Of a DNA stretch of 64,000 bases, positions 10,828 through 22,571 are shown piece by piece; the stretch's first letter is position 1, and the number at the start of each line of letters is the position of its first letter. Location of the stretch: NCBI GenBank assembly GCA_009760855.2, contig WPIO01000015.1, forward strand, positions 1,648,501 to 1,712,500, given 5' to 3'. Under the pieces are notes generated by a model. That model was not told where the DNA came from. It made no database searches and worked only from the letters and a program-made list of their open reading frames with translations. This DNA is from Cristatella mucedo (taxonomy: Eukaryota; Bryozoa; Phylactolaemata; Cristatellidae). Made by a program: the position numbers and the translations under genes.

Positions 10828-11166
10828 GGAGAGCGAGTGAAAAAGAGAGAAAAAGAGAGTTCGTAAGTTGGCTAAGAACTTGTCTCTGGATATGAAAGCA
10901 GTGCCAACAGATATGCCATACAGCCACTATCTGTGACGGTTTTGTAAGAGGAATCACAATGTCTTTGGAGGCGAACAAGATTCGCTGGATTTCTGCCAAG
11001 GCCAGGCATAATGGACTGGGCTGTACATTTACCGGTGGCACGAGGCCACTTTGCAATCTCAGTCAAAGAGGCCTTGCAAAAGTGAATGCCTAGACCCCCT
11101 GACTATGGCACCATTATGCTGGAAATCCATGCCTATTTGCTAGCTGCCGCATAGCTGGCCTGACCA

Positions 11167-11395
11167 ACCATACGATGAACGCGGCCCCAAGCAGCAGCAG
11201 CCTCAGACGGGTGCAGTTGCAGTGGCTGAGCCGAGCACTTGCCGGTTGGCTGGCAGGTTTGACGGCAGGATTGGGCAGGCCTAAATCGGAGACCGAAGTG
11301 TACGCAGGGCCCTGGCGAGGGTCCTTGCCCGGCCGGAGAGTCGTGCCAGATTTCTATCTGCCATCAGTACTCGGGGGTCTCTCTACGGTGTCCCA
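11167..11395. other. GC-rich block inside intron, coding status unclear
   Basis: A GC-rich island with an open frame on each strand. The minus-strand reading includes QPLQLHPSEAAAAWGRVHRM. No acceptor/donor pair convinced me, but the composition resembles the real exons of this window. Confidence 0.25.
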
Positions 11396-11398
11396 CAG

Positions 11399-11400
<2 letters not shown>

Positions 11401-11466
<66 letters not shown>
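11401..11466 (+). repeat. (TC)n microsatellite
   Basis: A perfect run of 33 TC units directly beside the GC-rich block. Confidence 0.97.
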
Positions 11467-11469
<3 letters not shown>

Positions 11470-11814
11470 CCGACTGGGGGATGCAGACGCAGTAGCGGCT
11501 ATTTAGCAGAAGCAGCCGACCTGACCCTCGCCGAGCCGTGCAGAGCCAATCTGCTCACGAATGCAGACAAGCCACTTACAGGCAGTTACAGACAGTTATA
11601 GCAGTTCGGCTCGAAGCACGTCGATCCCAGAGCGCTCTCACCCGCCCTAGCCTTTCCCATCCGTAGGGACGGTCTTGCATCACATCCTCTCCCTCACATC
11701 CCCAGCCTGCTTTGGGCTGCAGCCAAGCAGTCAAGTCAAGCAAGTCAAGTCAGCCCATCCACAGAAAGACTCAGAGGGCTCCAGTGGGCGACCCCTAAAT
11801 AATCAGCCGTCGAC

Positions 11815-11877
11815 CGTCCTCCATCTCCTCAGCCGAAGCAGCTCGCTTCCTCAGCAGCGGGCACCGAGCTTGCTCAG
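11815..11877 (-). CDS. candidate small exon of minus-strand gene
   Basis: On the minus strand GATTGCACGGACCCCAG precedes an open 63-bp exon with peptide EQARCPLLRKRAASAEEMED, then a weak GTCGAC donor. Phase in is +2 and phase out is 1, which agrees with the candidate exon at 12157-12315. The donor is poor and the frame could instead run on to a stop six codons later. It is listed because composition and phase fit, not because it is proven. Confidence 0.3.
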
Positions 11878-12156
11878 CTGGGGTCCGTGCAATCGAAGCC
11901 CAGGACTTGTGGGCTAAGAACAGTGCACACTGTTCAAACGCCGTCCAAAGCAACGGTAGCGCCGCGGAGCACTCTCCGGCCGCTTCTTCCGAAGGATCTC
12001 TTTGTGCACGGCACGTCTGCTAGCGCACTCGTGCACGTCAGCTGCTGCTGGTGGAGCAAAAGACCAGGCGAACCGCAGCCACTGGCGCCAGCCAGCGAGC
12101 GACGAGACGTATTGCTAGGCATGGCTGGTAAGGCATCTGAACTTCCGGCTGGCGAC

Positions 12157-12315
12157 CGCCCGGCTGATCGAGCAATCGCCCTTCTTCGCCGAACCACTGG
12201 CACGCGAGGTCGATCTCGAAGCAGAGTCCGGTGCCTCGGCGGAGCAGCTCGGCAGCTCGCAGGAGCACCTGTGCGCTGCTGCGTCGAGGCCATTCCAGCG
12301 GCTTTCGAATGAGGA
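12157..12315 (-). CDS. candidate exon of minus-strand gene
   Basis: A minus-strand acceptor (GCAGAGCGAGCTCCAG) precedes 52 codons with high third-position GC. The peptide includes SSAQVLLRAAELLRRG and LCFEIDLACQWFGEEGRLLD. Phase in (+2) matches the exon at 22357-22571, which ends in phase 1. Other acceptor choices inside (after CGACGCAG or GCGCACAG) are possible. The donor used here (GTCGCC) is weak and the open frame continues past it to about 12038, so the lower boundary is uncertain. Overlapping frames on the plus strand are also open, as is common in GC-rich DNA. Confidence 0.38.
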
Positions 12316-12469
12316 CTGGAGCTCGCTCTGCTTTGCGTCCACGCCCCATCGGAGCCAAATGTTTTACAGACGGCCCGAAGTTCGTAGCCGATGCAGAGCC
12401 GTTGATGAGCCCCTGATGCCCACGATGTCCATGTGTCCACGGAGGAGCAATCCCCCCCCCAGCCATGCA

Positions 12470-13399
12470 GAGAGCGCTCGGATAAACAGAGCTACTTCAT
12501 CATAATGAACGATGCAGCGGAACAGTTACATTGTGATAAAAAGTGAAGACGATTGCTGGAAGCTATACCCCTGCAAGCGAAGCTTGAGAAAGCTTATCGG
12601 TTGCGGCCTAGCTGCTTGTCTACTGATCCTGACAGGAATGCACCCTGACTTCTCACATCTGCTGCTGCTGCTACTCCATATAAGCCATGATGCCTGAGCA
12701 CGGGTTATGCAGGAAAGTCTTCTATACCACTCTCAGAGTCTGAGGGTAGCTTTCGGCAAAAGTATGGCTGCCAAGAGATTTGATCTCACACGACAACAAC
12801 AGCAGCAGCAACATGCAAGAAGGCAGTTGAGTCTGTCAGGACAGTCGAGGAAAAACAGACATAGGGCATCACAGCCTCACAGTGGTGATCTTTGGTGCTG
12901 GTCTCACAACAATAGCACTTCCAATTAAGAGAAGCAAGTCACCGATTACAACCGTACATTTAGGGTCGAATGAGAAGGCTGGAAAAGAAATGGCACAGTT
13001 TGCAAATGAATAGAAGGCATCGTCGATGCAAAAGGCTGGTGAAATTGAGAGCCACAATCGAAAACCTATTAAATGAAAGAAATAAACACGTGATGTAGTG
13101 TGCACAAAGAACCCGAGGGAAAGAAAAGGTTGAAACTACTTCAGCCGTTCGGCAAGGTTTAAGCTTACACTTCGTATGGCCTTTCGGGTCAAAGTAGATA
13201 ATTTGACTTTGTATTCTGTGATCAACTGGTAGCAATTGGATTCCTCTAGCAAACGATCACGGGACCGACCTTATTATTAGGCTTCACTCACTATAAAGAA
13301 TCATCTACTTAAGTACAAGAATGGTTCCAAAGGAGGTACAATATAAAGTGTGCATATACGAACATTGTGCACGATCAGACTTAAATAAGCTTAATACAC
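12470..13399. other. intron sequence, nothing assigned
   Basis: AT-richer DNA with short frames only and a small CAACAGCAGCAGC run near 12797. No splice-bounded exon or named repeat was recognised. Confidence 0.3.
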
Positions 13400-13563
13400 T
13401 TGCTGATTTAAAAGCCCCATGAATAGAAACAGAAGAGCTTTTACGGCTATCACTACTGCTTGCAGAGGCAGTAAAGGATCGCCCACTGCAGGAGTCAAAC
13501 TCGCGACCTTGGAGCTGAGGTTGTGAAAAGCAACCACCTTACTTAGTGTGCCATCACGGATTA
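13400..13563 (-). repeat. SINE-2 copy
   Basis: On the minus strand it reads the TGATGGCACACTAAGTAAGG-type head, a decayed B box, GGCGATCCTTTACTGCC and the GCTCTTCTGTTTCTAT tail. It runs antisense to the 5987-6165 copy. Confidence 0.65.
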
Positions 13564-13989
13564 CTACGTCGAGTGCTTGCAAATTATTTGAAAGAAATAT
13601 TAAACTCAAACGAGGGAATGCATACATTGTGCTCGGTACAATGTAAAACTACTTACTCACCCCATCATCCAGACACTTGCCCATCTGCCAAAGATTTCTC
13701 ACCCCTTCAAAATCCAAGCTACGCTTCCGACTTCGGTTTACGCTAAATCACTCTCCCTTCTCTACACACTATCGGTTGATATAATCTCGTGCAGGCCGAA
13801 TCTTCCTCTTATGAATTTCATACAGTTGCCGGGGACTTTACGGTTATGCATGAATTAAAAAAATGCTACCATAAAAATACCTACCATGAAAAATATCTAT
13901 AACAAAAACCATAAAAATATCTACCATATAAATCTGCTTAACTGCTCCCAGCTTAGCTCCTTACCTATAGTGATCCTTGTGGTGATCTC

Positions 13990-15960
13990 GAAGATCGCTT
14001 CTCTGTAAGCGAGATAGACAAGATCAGAGAGTTCACGCCTAAGGTAACAACATCCTCACTGGAATCTTGTCCCACAGTAACATCCACACAAGCCTCATCT
14101 CTTTTCATTCCGTGCGGCATCTCATGTCATGTCATGTCTACATTCAGCGAGGCATCAAGTGACCTTAGGCTGAAACTCATCTCACAGTCAAAGAAGACTA
14201 GGAGCCCTCTGGACCTTATTCCCACTGTACTACTTTAACGATGCAAAGATCTGCTTCTGCTATGCAGAAATATCTATTATGCCCGTAGACTCAAGTCTAT
14301 GCCCTGAACCTTTCAAGAATGATCCTGCTAGGTCACTAATTAAGAAAGCAGCACTAGACCAAGAGAACTTGAGCAATTTCCACCCAGCCTCCCCACTGCT
14401 GTTGATATCTAAGACGCTAGAAAAAGTTGTGGCAGACCAACTAAGCTCTTACATTGAAACAATAAAATTAGCAAGTAGGTTCCAGTCCGGATTTAGAGCC
14501 GAAGACAGAATAAGACATCAGTGTTTCGGCTGTATAACGACCTTCTCAGGAATACAGACTTAAATACAGTCTCCCTATTTGGTTTGCTTAATCTTTCGTC
14601 AGTGTTTGATACTATCGATCACCAAATCCTTGTCAAACGTCTCTCATCTTGCCTGGGCATCACTGGTAGTACATTGCAATGGTTTAGGTCCTATCTCAGT
14701 GGAAAACTCCAGACGTTGATGTAAACGTGCAGCTAGAATTCTCAACACACAAGTACTGGGTAATACCCCAGAGCTCTGAGCTTGGTCAGCCTCTTTTCAC
14801 AATTTATACTCTCCCTCCTACCAATGTGATCGCCCAGCACAACCTAGGATTTTTCCTCGATGCCCATTACAGGCAGTTGTATCCATGGTTTGATCAGTGC
14901 CTGCACTCCAGCATTTCAAATTCTCTTAACTCCATAAATTCATTAATTTTGACATCCACACTTAATTGGCAGCAAACTTTCTTGAATTGAATGATGATAA
15001 AACTAACTTACTACTTATTTACAAACCAAGTATGACTCAGAAATAGGAAAGGTTAATGATTGAAATCGGTTCAGCCAGCATATCTCCTGTAGCATCAGCA
15101 CACAATTTATTAGTCCAGTTCCAAAGTAACCTTTCACTAGACGACTACATCAGATCCACAGTCAAGCATGCCTACTTTCAGCTGCATAATATTACTAAAA
15201 TTTGGGGTTCTTTAGGCAGGGATACTGCATCCACTTTGGTCATGCATTTGTGACATCCCATCTCAACTTCTGTAACTCACTGCTTGCTGGTCTACTGGCA
15301 TGTGCAATCAGGCACACATAGTTGGTGCAAAACTTTGCAACTAGGCTTGTCTGCAGTGAGCATTGCAGTAGCAACGTCCAGCAGACCACTTCTTGCCTAC
15401 CTGCACTGGCTCCCAATCAAGCAGTGTATCAACTTCAAGGTTCTGTCACTTACTTTTAGGTTCTTTCATTCTTTTGCACCAGGCTACCTAATAGAACTAC
15501 TCCCCCACTAAGCTAGGCATTATATCACTTGCTTTTCTGAATCAGACCGCTTAGCTCGATCGCCTCGAACCAACATCCAATCCTTCGGAGACCATGGCTT
15601 TAGTTCGTACGCTTCCAGAGCCTGGAACTCACTCTCGACTGACGTCAAGACATTCCTGACTTGACGACATTTAAAAAGAAGCTTAAATGCACGGTTCCCA
15701 CCGCATTTTCTTGGTCATCTTGATTGTTCCCTTGTATGCTTATGTGTGCTGACACTGTGAATTTTGCTACAAACCATGTTATGCATGTTGGCACTGCACA
15801 TGTAATCTCTAACCAAATAGTCCCTGTTGACATTTTGGATGCTACTACTAATCATTTCATCATGCTTCCTTTAAAGGATATCTGAAGTGTCTAGCAAGAG
15901 ATTAAGTTCTCTGACAGTGCTATACAAATGTATTCTTAATATTATCCTTATTATTAGAAT
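13990..15960 (+). mobile_element. LINE-A copy with degenerate reverse transcriptase
   Basis: Broken frames in order give the RT start (SPLDLIPT-like, near 14200), DQENLSNFHPASPLL then SRFQSGFR (14370-14500), YNDLLRN with VFDTIDHQILVKRLSS and WFRSYLSGKLQ (14530-14715), and a DAHYRQL sequence where the YADD catalytic box should be (about 14860). Then come the late-RT NWQQTFLN region and the C-terminal ITKIWGS...LAYLHWLPIKQ part up to about 15690. The 3' UTR has the stem-loop at 15885-15930. Many stops and shifts make it inactive. It inserts within the minus-strand gene in antisense orientation. Confidence 0.85.
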
Positions 15961-17065
15961 GAAGGGTTTGTTTTTTCTTTCGATATACACTGCCCAGAAG
16001 CAACCCAAAAATACTCCTGATGGCCAGCATGCCGGAAAGAAAAGTAATCCGGCTTTAGCCGCAAGCGAACTGACCGATGGGCAGGCATTAGAGCATGGCA
16101 GATACGACGTCAAAAAGTACTGAGCACACTGTATGCTCATTTTACAATCAAAAGCAGGCATCGGCACTTGTGTGTGTGTGTGTGTGTGCGTACGGATGTG
16201 ATAAGACCAAGAGAGGGTTGGGGAAACAAGTCTTTCGTGCGTCGACCATCGGATCGAGACGTTCGGACAAAGTGGCAAACCTGCCAACGGCTCAGCGGAT
16301 ATATGTGTTACCCAGAAAAGCAGTCGGCTAGGAATGCTCGCGGTCGTTGTTCCTTTTACGTTCACTTGCCTTAATCTGGTTGCTCTTTTCTGAGAAGCAG
16401 CCATGGAGCTATCGGTAAAACCTGCCATTGCTTTTAGTCAACACCGATGATTCCAGCATATCACCCTATACAGGTCTGGCGATCCTGGCTTCTGTTAGCT
16501 GCTGATGAATTGGTTCTCGGATGCTCAGCATGTCAGGTGCACTGCCATTATCGGGGCAAGAATCACCGGCTCTGCTGCTGCTGCCATAACATCGACCAGC
16601 TAGCCAGCCCTATAGGCACAACCTGATTGGTTATGCATGTCACAGGCTGGCCTTTACCAGTTCAGTGCCCATGCAGGCGGTTCTATGCAGCTGCATCTAC
16701 TGCCGACCTGGTACCATGCAAGCCTAAGTCGGCTTGAAACGAAGGCTCGGCTGGAGGCGAGCCAAAACGAAAGAACAGTTTTTAGTCGGTAAGGCGCTTA
16801 GCAAAAAGAAAGCTGGCTCGAATGTTATCTAATCGGCTGACTAATGGCACCGAGGGCTGAGCCTTTCGCTTGGCCTTTTATCACATAGATTCTGGTTTTA
16901 CCCATGACAAGTGCTGTGCAATGGATTCCGAAAGCACCGTGGTAGCGGAAGTACCATTCAAGCATCCGGAGATTTGGTCACTCGACAAAACGGAAGCACA
17001 TACACGGATTAGTAACAATAGTGTGCACCATTCTAGTATGCATAGTCACATAAAGGATGTTTGCG
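15961..17065. other. intron sequence, nothing assigned
   Basis: A (TG)n run of about 20 bases lies at 16170-16189. Between 16480 and 16740 the DNA is rich in TGC/GGC but has no supported exon. Confidence 0.3.
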
Positions 17066-17560
17066 TCGGACACAGGGGCATGCTGTGAAAATCAATATGA
17101 GTTTTTAAGTTTTGCTTTAAATGTCACACAGTTGGTGACAGGGGTCAGTTGGCAGTGAGTTCAAGGCTTCAGGCATATAGAAACCGAAAGGTCGACCATC
17201 AAAGGACTTCAGACACACACAGCTAAACAACCGGAGTCAGAGGAGCAGCTGGAGGACGGAATCCGAGGAACTTGTAGCTCAGACAGGCTCAGCCTGAGCA
17301 AGAGAATGAAGGCACAAAAGCAACAGCAACTGTGTAAGCAGTTCAATGCCATCCTGGTTTGGCATAAGGGTAGGGTGCTTGCCTTAAACGACCGAGGTCG
17401 TGGACAGCACCACGTGGCACATGATAAACGTGTGGGTAGGGATAAGGTTCTAATTGCTTTAATAATGAATTGCATATTTTTAGGAATCTAAAAGAGAGTG
17501 AAAGGGCCTATAAGTCGGTGTACAGCTTGACGAAGAGCCAGTGCAGGTTAGAGAGAAGTA
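17066..17560 (-). repeat. LINE-A fragment split by a SINE-1 head
   Basis: Minus-strand similarity to the LINE-A 3' part: the AAGCAAAACTTAAAAACTCA area and, after the insertion, the region matching 18230-18330 (CTATAAGTCGGTGTACAGCT beside CAGTGCAGGTTAGAGAGAAG on the plus strand). Near 17353-17420 a plus-strand SINE-1 head (CCTGGTTTGGCATAAGGGTA with GACCGAGGTCGTGG) interrupts it. Confidence 0.5.
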
Positions 17561-17766
17561 GTATCATGTTGTCGTCATGACTTTCCAACAGTTACCGAGC
17601 CACCGGTTTCTAGAGATATAGATTAGAGAGATGGTTGAGTCACGGACCACCGAGAGCGTAAATACGACACAGAAAACAGCAGACATAGTACAGTGCTGAG
17701 CCAGAAGACAACTGAGAAACGACATACAGTCTGGAACACTTGGCTAACCCTCCCTAAAGCCTGCAT

Positions 17767-18870
17767 GAGAAAATCATAATAATACTAATATGTTAGTATA
17801 GCACCATCAGAGAATTTAATCTCTTTCTAGGTACTTTTCATATGATGAAAAGGAAGTCTGATCGCACGGTTGGTGGTAGCATGCTCCTTGTCAACAAGCA
17901 TAACATAGAGGTGACATTCATAGGGTCAGCATGCAAATATGATTCGTGGCAGCATGCACAGTGTCAGCACCCATAGGCACACACGGTGGAATCACGTAGG
18001 CCCACTAAATGCTGTGATAAATAAATGTGTGTTTAGCTTCTTTTTAAATGTAGTAAAGTCGGGGGGGTATCGGGATGCCAGTCAGAAATAAGTTCCAGGC
18101 TTTGGGAGCATACTAACAAAGGTAAGGTCTCTAAAGGATTCGAGTTACACACTAGGTGTCGCTAAACGATTTGATTAAGAAAAGTGGATGTTAAGAGGCT
18201 AGCCTGGTGGGGGAGTAGATCTGGCAGATAGGCTGGAACTAAATAATGAAGGTACCTATAAGCCAGTGATAGAATTTTGAAGTCGATAGGCTGCTTGATT
18301 GGGAGACAGTGCAGGTCGGCCAGAAGAGGTGTAATGTGACGAATGCGAAGCTAACAATAGAAAAGCCAAGCTGCAGAGCTTTGCACCCAGCTTTAAGTGC
18401 ATGATTGCACAAGCCAGAAGACCAGCTAGCAGTGAGTTACAGAAGTTATGACGGGATGTCACAAATGCATGGACCAATTCAGATGTAGTATCTCTGTCTA
18501 AGCAAGCCTGAATTTTAGCAATGTTATATAGCTAAAAGTAGGCAGACTTGACTGTGGAACTGATGTGGTCGTGTAATGAAAGGTCACTTTGCAACAGGGC
18601 ACTTGGATTTCGTGCAGATGCAACAGTAGATATGCTGGCCGAGCCGATGTCGAGCATTCGATTTTCCAATTTCCGAATCCCACTTGGTTTGCCTGTAGCT
18701 AATAAGGTGGTTTAATCTTCATTTAATTGAAGAAAGTTTGCTGCCATCCATGTGTGGATGACAGCAATACATGCAGCAAGGGAGCTGAGAGAATTCGACG
18801 TGCTGGTGGGCTGGGAGGGATCGAAGCAAAGGTACAAATAAGATCCTCCCTGAGGGCCACCGAGCTTCCA
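17767..18870 (-). mobile_element. LINE-A 3' half, minus orientation
   Basis: Starts with the complement of the (TAT)n tail and stem-loop (17770-17850), then 3' UTR and the C-terminal coding block. On the minus strand it reads GLL-ACAIMHLKLGAKLCSLAF, RPALSPNQAAYRLQN (18256-18477) and further upstream blocks to about 18870 with HGWQQTFFN, the region just after the RT. Several stops break the frame. Orientation is the same as the host minus-strand gene. Confidence 0.75.
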
Positions 18871-18908
18871 AGGAGATGGATTGCTTTGCTTGGTGGCACC
18901 TGGGATAT

Positions 18909-19105
18909 AACTATGAAGCAGCCTGATGGCCTACCGGGCCTTCCAGTCCCAATATGTTCGTCTATTTTTGACACGTTGCTGCTCTACCGGAGGCCAAGAA
19001 CAGAAGCACTGCAGGGTTGACCTTAAATTTTCTTGCATCTTTAATACGTGGGTACTTGACATGCGCTGCAAGCACGGCTCAGGCAAATGAGGATCTGTCG
19101 TGCAC
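18909..19105. repeat. 197-bp direct repeat, copy 1
   Basis: Nearly identical to 21002-21198: same length, nine mismatches and no gaps by eye. Both copies have an open minus-strand frame containing DPHLPEPCLQRMSST and SWPPVEQQRVKNRR. Possibly an upstream part of a LINE-type element, since copy 1 abuts the LINE-A fragment. The function is not recognised. Confidence 0.85.
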
Positions 19106-20220
19106 GTCCCTCTCAGCTCCAGAGGCATAGGTTCATGAAACCTGCATACTTGTCTTTAGAGGGGGTTAGCGCTTTTCTTTTGAAGTCAACTAAATGGGCA
19201 ACTAGGGAAGAGACGATTCTGCCCATCTTCATAGTCAGCTTCCGGTAGCCCATTTTCTTCAAAGGGGAAGAGGTTGGGACTTTTCGATGCTCGATTCTGA
19301 GCATCGAGGTTACACGGCTCCATCCACCACCTGGGCTCCGGAAAGAACTATAAATTTTTTCGATCGGGCCAAAGAGGCAACATAGGCCGGTTCGATTCAG
19401 AACAGATTCAGGTTCGGTGTACGGAGCATCTGTCATTATTTGGATGGGACTAATAAATCATATTCTTTGAGGATTTGCTCTGACTTGGAATCGGTCCTCT
19501 GAGGGAGGAATCAAGTCTTTCAAGAACCCATAGACTACAGAATTGCCAGAACGGTTACCTATGATAGTTCTTTACCGAGTGAAAGGAGCGACCTACACGT
19601 TGCCTAAGGCAATGGTAGCATTCAGCAGCACTGCTCCCGACTGCTTAACGTTGCCAACTTGTGGCTAGGGGATCAGTATCTTTGCAATAAGCTGTACACG
19701 TACCTCATTAAGTGCTCATAAGTTATGGCTTACTTGTGACCAATTGTTTTCATAGAAGTGCATAAGGGAAACTGTTTGCAGTGCCAGTATGCATCGCTTA
19801 TTTTTTGGATCCGCAGCATAAGTAAAATAAGGAAATAGGAAATTAACATGCTGACTTTGACAACTAACAATTAAGCTATTTCGAGTAAATTGGACAAAGC
19901 TGAAAGGAAGCACGTCTGCTACCGGCTTGCCCTCGAGACAGATGATTGCCAGTCACACTTCTGGTGACTCACTATAATGCCACTCAAGGTCTAGGTTTAG
20001 CCTCCAGAACATATTCTGGCTAAGATTCTGAATGGCAATAGACAAAGGCAGTAACTCTCACTCATAGGAGACAATGGCAAAGACTCAACAGGTGAACGAC
20101 GACGAAACATTTTATCGACCGAATTTTTCAGCTGTAGACTTCATCCGGCTTACCTGAAAGGTGAGTCTCCCTGCACATCCATTTACCCCCTCTTTCCTGA
20201 ATAGGATTTGCCCTCGCTAA
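19106..20220. other. intron sequence, nothing assigned
   Basis: Mixed DNA without splice-supported frames. The minus frame 19113-19436 may belong to the same unknown repeat as the 197-bp unit, but I cannot show a second copy. Confidence 0.25.
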
Positions 20221-20600
20221 TACTCCGTGGGGAGTGCCAGCATAGTGCAACCGCTTGGAGGAGTTGAAGAGACTGCAAGCTTGTCACCGAAGCGCTGCTG
20301 GCAGCTTCTGTTGCCTGCATCAGCCAGTTGCAGCCGAGTGGCCGGCAGGCAAGCTCAGCAGTCCTCGGTCGGTCACACGCTTGCCTTGAGGTCTCACAGC
20401 GCTACGTGTTCATGCTCACGTGGCAGCAGCAGCAGCAGTGCTACTGCTTCCAAGGCACACCGACAGCCAGACGATGCTCCGCCTGCAGCTGGACGAGCAG
20501 CCGAACTTGCTTCATCTGCAGCTGGCGATCAGTTCTGACTCAGGCTGGATGACGTTTGATGACAGCACGGCAGCACTAGCTGGCCGATACTGTAGGTGAA
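20221..20600. other. GC-rich island with acceptor-like sites on minus strand
   Basis: On the minus strand GGGGCTTTCACCTACAG at about 20592 is an excellent acceptor, followed in phase 0 by 25 open codons (YRPASAAVLSSNVIQPESEL then IASCR, stop). A different frame just below gives RQLQMKQVRLLVQLQAEHRL. A CAG/CTG run lies at 20425-20440. This is likely exonic for one or more transcripts, but I could not fit one frame into the gene model. Confidence 0.3.
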
Positions 20601-21001
20601 AGCCCCAGCAGGCTAGAGCTGTGGCTCATCCATCTCTCCTTGCCCCCCACCCAGTAGGCAGGGGCTAAACTAATTGCTATTTCTAAAGCAATCAACCAAG
20701 TGCTGCTTAACTTTCCATCAGACGTGACATGACTTCCGATCGTCATTGATATAGCCATCAAATAAAACCATATCTGAATGGCGGTTTCTAGGTCACTTCT
20801 TCGAAAAGAACAGCACGAAAACTACTTCGGTGTCTATGAATTAATCAATCACACCACCAACAGCTATCATCCAGTGCCTAATGGAGCTCAATATTCTTTC
20901 TCTTCAAGGATTTTGCCCTGTCTACACTACCGGTCAATAGAGGAGTGATCGTTAAGTCTGATGACAGCTCCAGATAGAGCTTCCACCTCCCTCCCCTTGC
21001 T

Positions 21002-21198
21002 AACTATATAGCAGCCTGATGGCCCACCAAGCCTTCCAGTCCCAGCATATTCGTCTATTTTTGACACGTTGCTGCTCTACCGGAGGCCAAGAACAGAAGC
21101 ACTGCAGGGTTGACCTTAAATTTTCTTGCATCTTTAATACGTTGGTACTTGACATGCGCTGCAAGCACGGCTCAGGCAAATGAGGATCTGTCGTGCAC
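21002..21198. repeat. 197-bp direct repeat, copy 2
   Basis: Second copy of 18909-19105. Flanking sequence differs immediately on both sides (CTTGCT before, TCCACC after). It lies just before the GA-rich array. Confidence 0.85.
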
Positions 21199-21340
21199 TC
21201 CACCATGCCGGGTGGTGGTTGGCAGTAGTGGCCGTCCATCCTGTCCCTCAGCGTTATAGGTATAGACCCAGTGGTGACCGTGTGGACCCAATACTGTGGT
21301 CACTAGCAGCACGCCACTCTGGCCTTACGGCGAGTGAGAG

Positions 21341-21692
<352 letters not shown>

Positions 21693-22356
21693 GTCACAGT
21701 AAGCCTATAACCCAGGTCATCTACCCAGGGGGCAGGGCAAAGCGATCTAGATGACAGGGGCCGCCACGGTTGGCTAAGCTGCCTAAGGCTTGGCTGAATG
21801 GAGGCAATGCAGCCTGATTGTGCCAACTCGGCAGCCGCCCCAGCACCTGCAGCTAGGGCAGAGTACCACGAAGCCACGGGCTGTTTTATGCTTACTATCG
21901 ACCAACACCTGGAGTGTCATGCCATTTCCACAAGGTGTCTGGCTGATAAGCTCTTGATAGTTTCTGGGACAATAAAGATTCATGCAGAGAGGAGAGCTAC
22001 CACTGTCAAGACCCGCCTGCAGCAACGCAAACGAACGACATCAGGCTCGGGTGCTTTGCGTATTTCTAGGAATCGCCAGGCTTCAGTTGACATATTGCAG
22101 AGGGAGGGGCAGAAGAACAACGTGAAACAGCGTTAAGTATGAGCAGATGCCAGCAGATCGAACCACCTGGCCATTCGAAGTTGGGAGGCTGCTGCCGCCA
22201 CTGAAACGTGAACTGGCCGCAGTGGTCTTACACACAGGCATGCATCACAGGTGCTCTCAGATCACAGAATGACAGTGGACGCTACCCGGCATCAGCAGCA
22301 GCAGAAGCTCAGCCAGCGACACGGCAGTTGCACTTCCACGAGCCCGTGAGACTCAC

Positions 22357-22571
22357 TGTAGTTGAATGCATTGACCAGCCTCGACAGGATGTCTAGCGTG
22401 ATCTCGCGAGCCGTCCTAGAAGTAGCAGCGGGCTGTAGCTGCTTCGGCAGAAGCGGACGAGCGCCTGTCTCGCCACCGGACCTTGCCTGTGCCTTTGTTG
22501 CTGCCACGCTGGCAGCAGCCGATTGCCTAGCGACCGATGCAGGAGACGGTGGTGGCGGTATGAGCATGCGG
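22357..22571 (-). CDS. internal exon of minus-strand split gene
   Basis: Strong evidence: on the minus strand a pyrimidine-rich acceptor (CACTGCCGTGTTTTGTGATTGCAG) is followed by 215 bp and the consensus donor GTGAGT. Only one frame is open throughout: one base, 71 codons, one base. The peptide begins RMLIPPPPSPASV, then an Ala/Gln/Arg-rich linker, and ends TAREITLDILSRLVNAFNY. The last 19 residues look helical. Phase in (+1) fits the exon at 38096 (ends phase 2). Phase out (1) fits the candidate at 12315. The Pro/Ala linker suggests a flexible region between folded parts. Confidence 0.75.

Noticed and set aside
10008-11056. Ser/Leu- and Thr/His-rich frames over CT and GT repeats
   Set aside because: Repeat translation, no splice signals or normal composition.
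12489-12697. Short plus frame with hydrophobic stretch (GCGLAACLLILTG) as a membrane peptide gene
   Set aside because: Single small frame in intronic DNA without promoter, splice or homology clues.
21783-22006. Minus-strand frame after TTTGCGTTGCTGCAG reading NYQELISQTPCGNGMTLQVL
   Set aside because: The acceptor is good and the frame is open to a stop, but it needs phase 0 and does not join the 22357 exon (phase 1). Codon use is weak. Kept out of the gene model.
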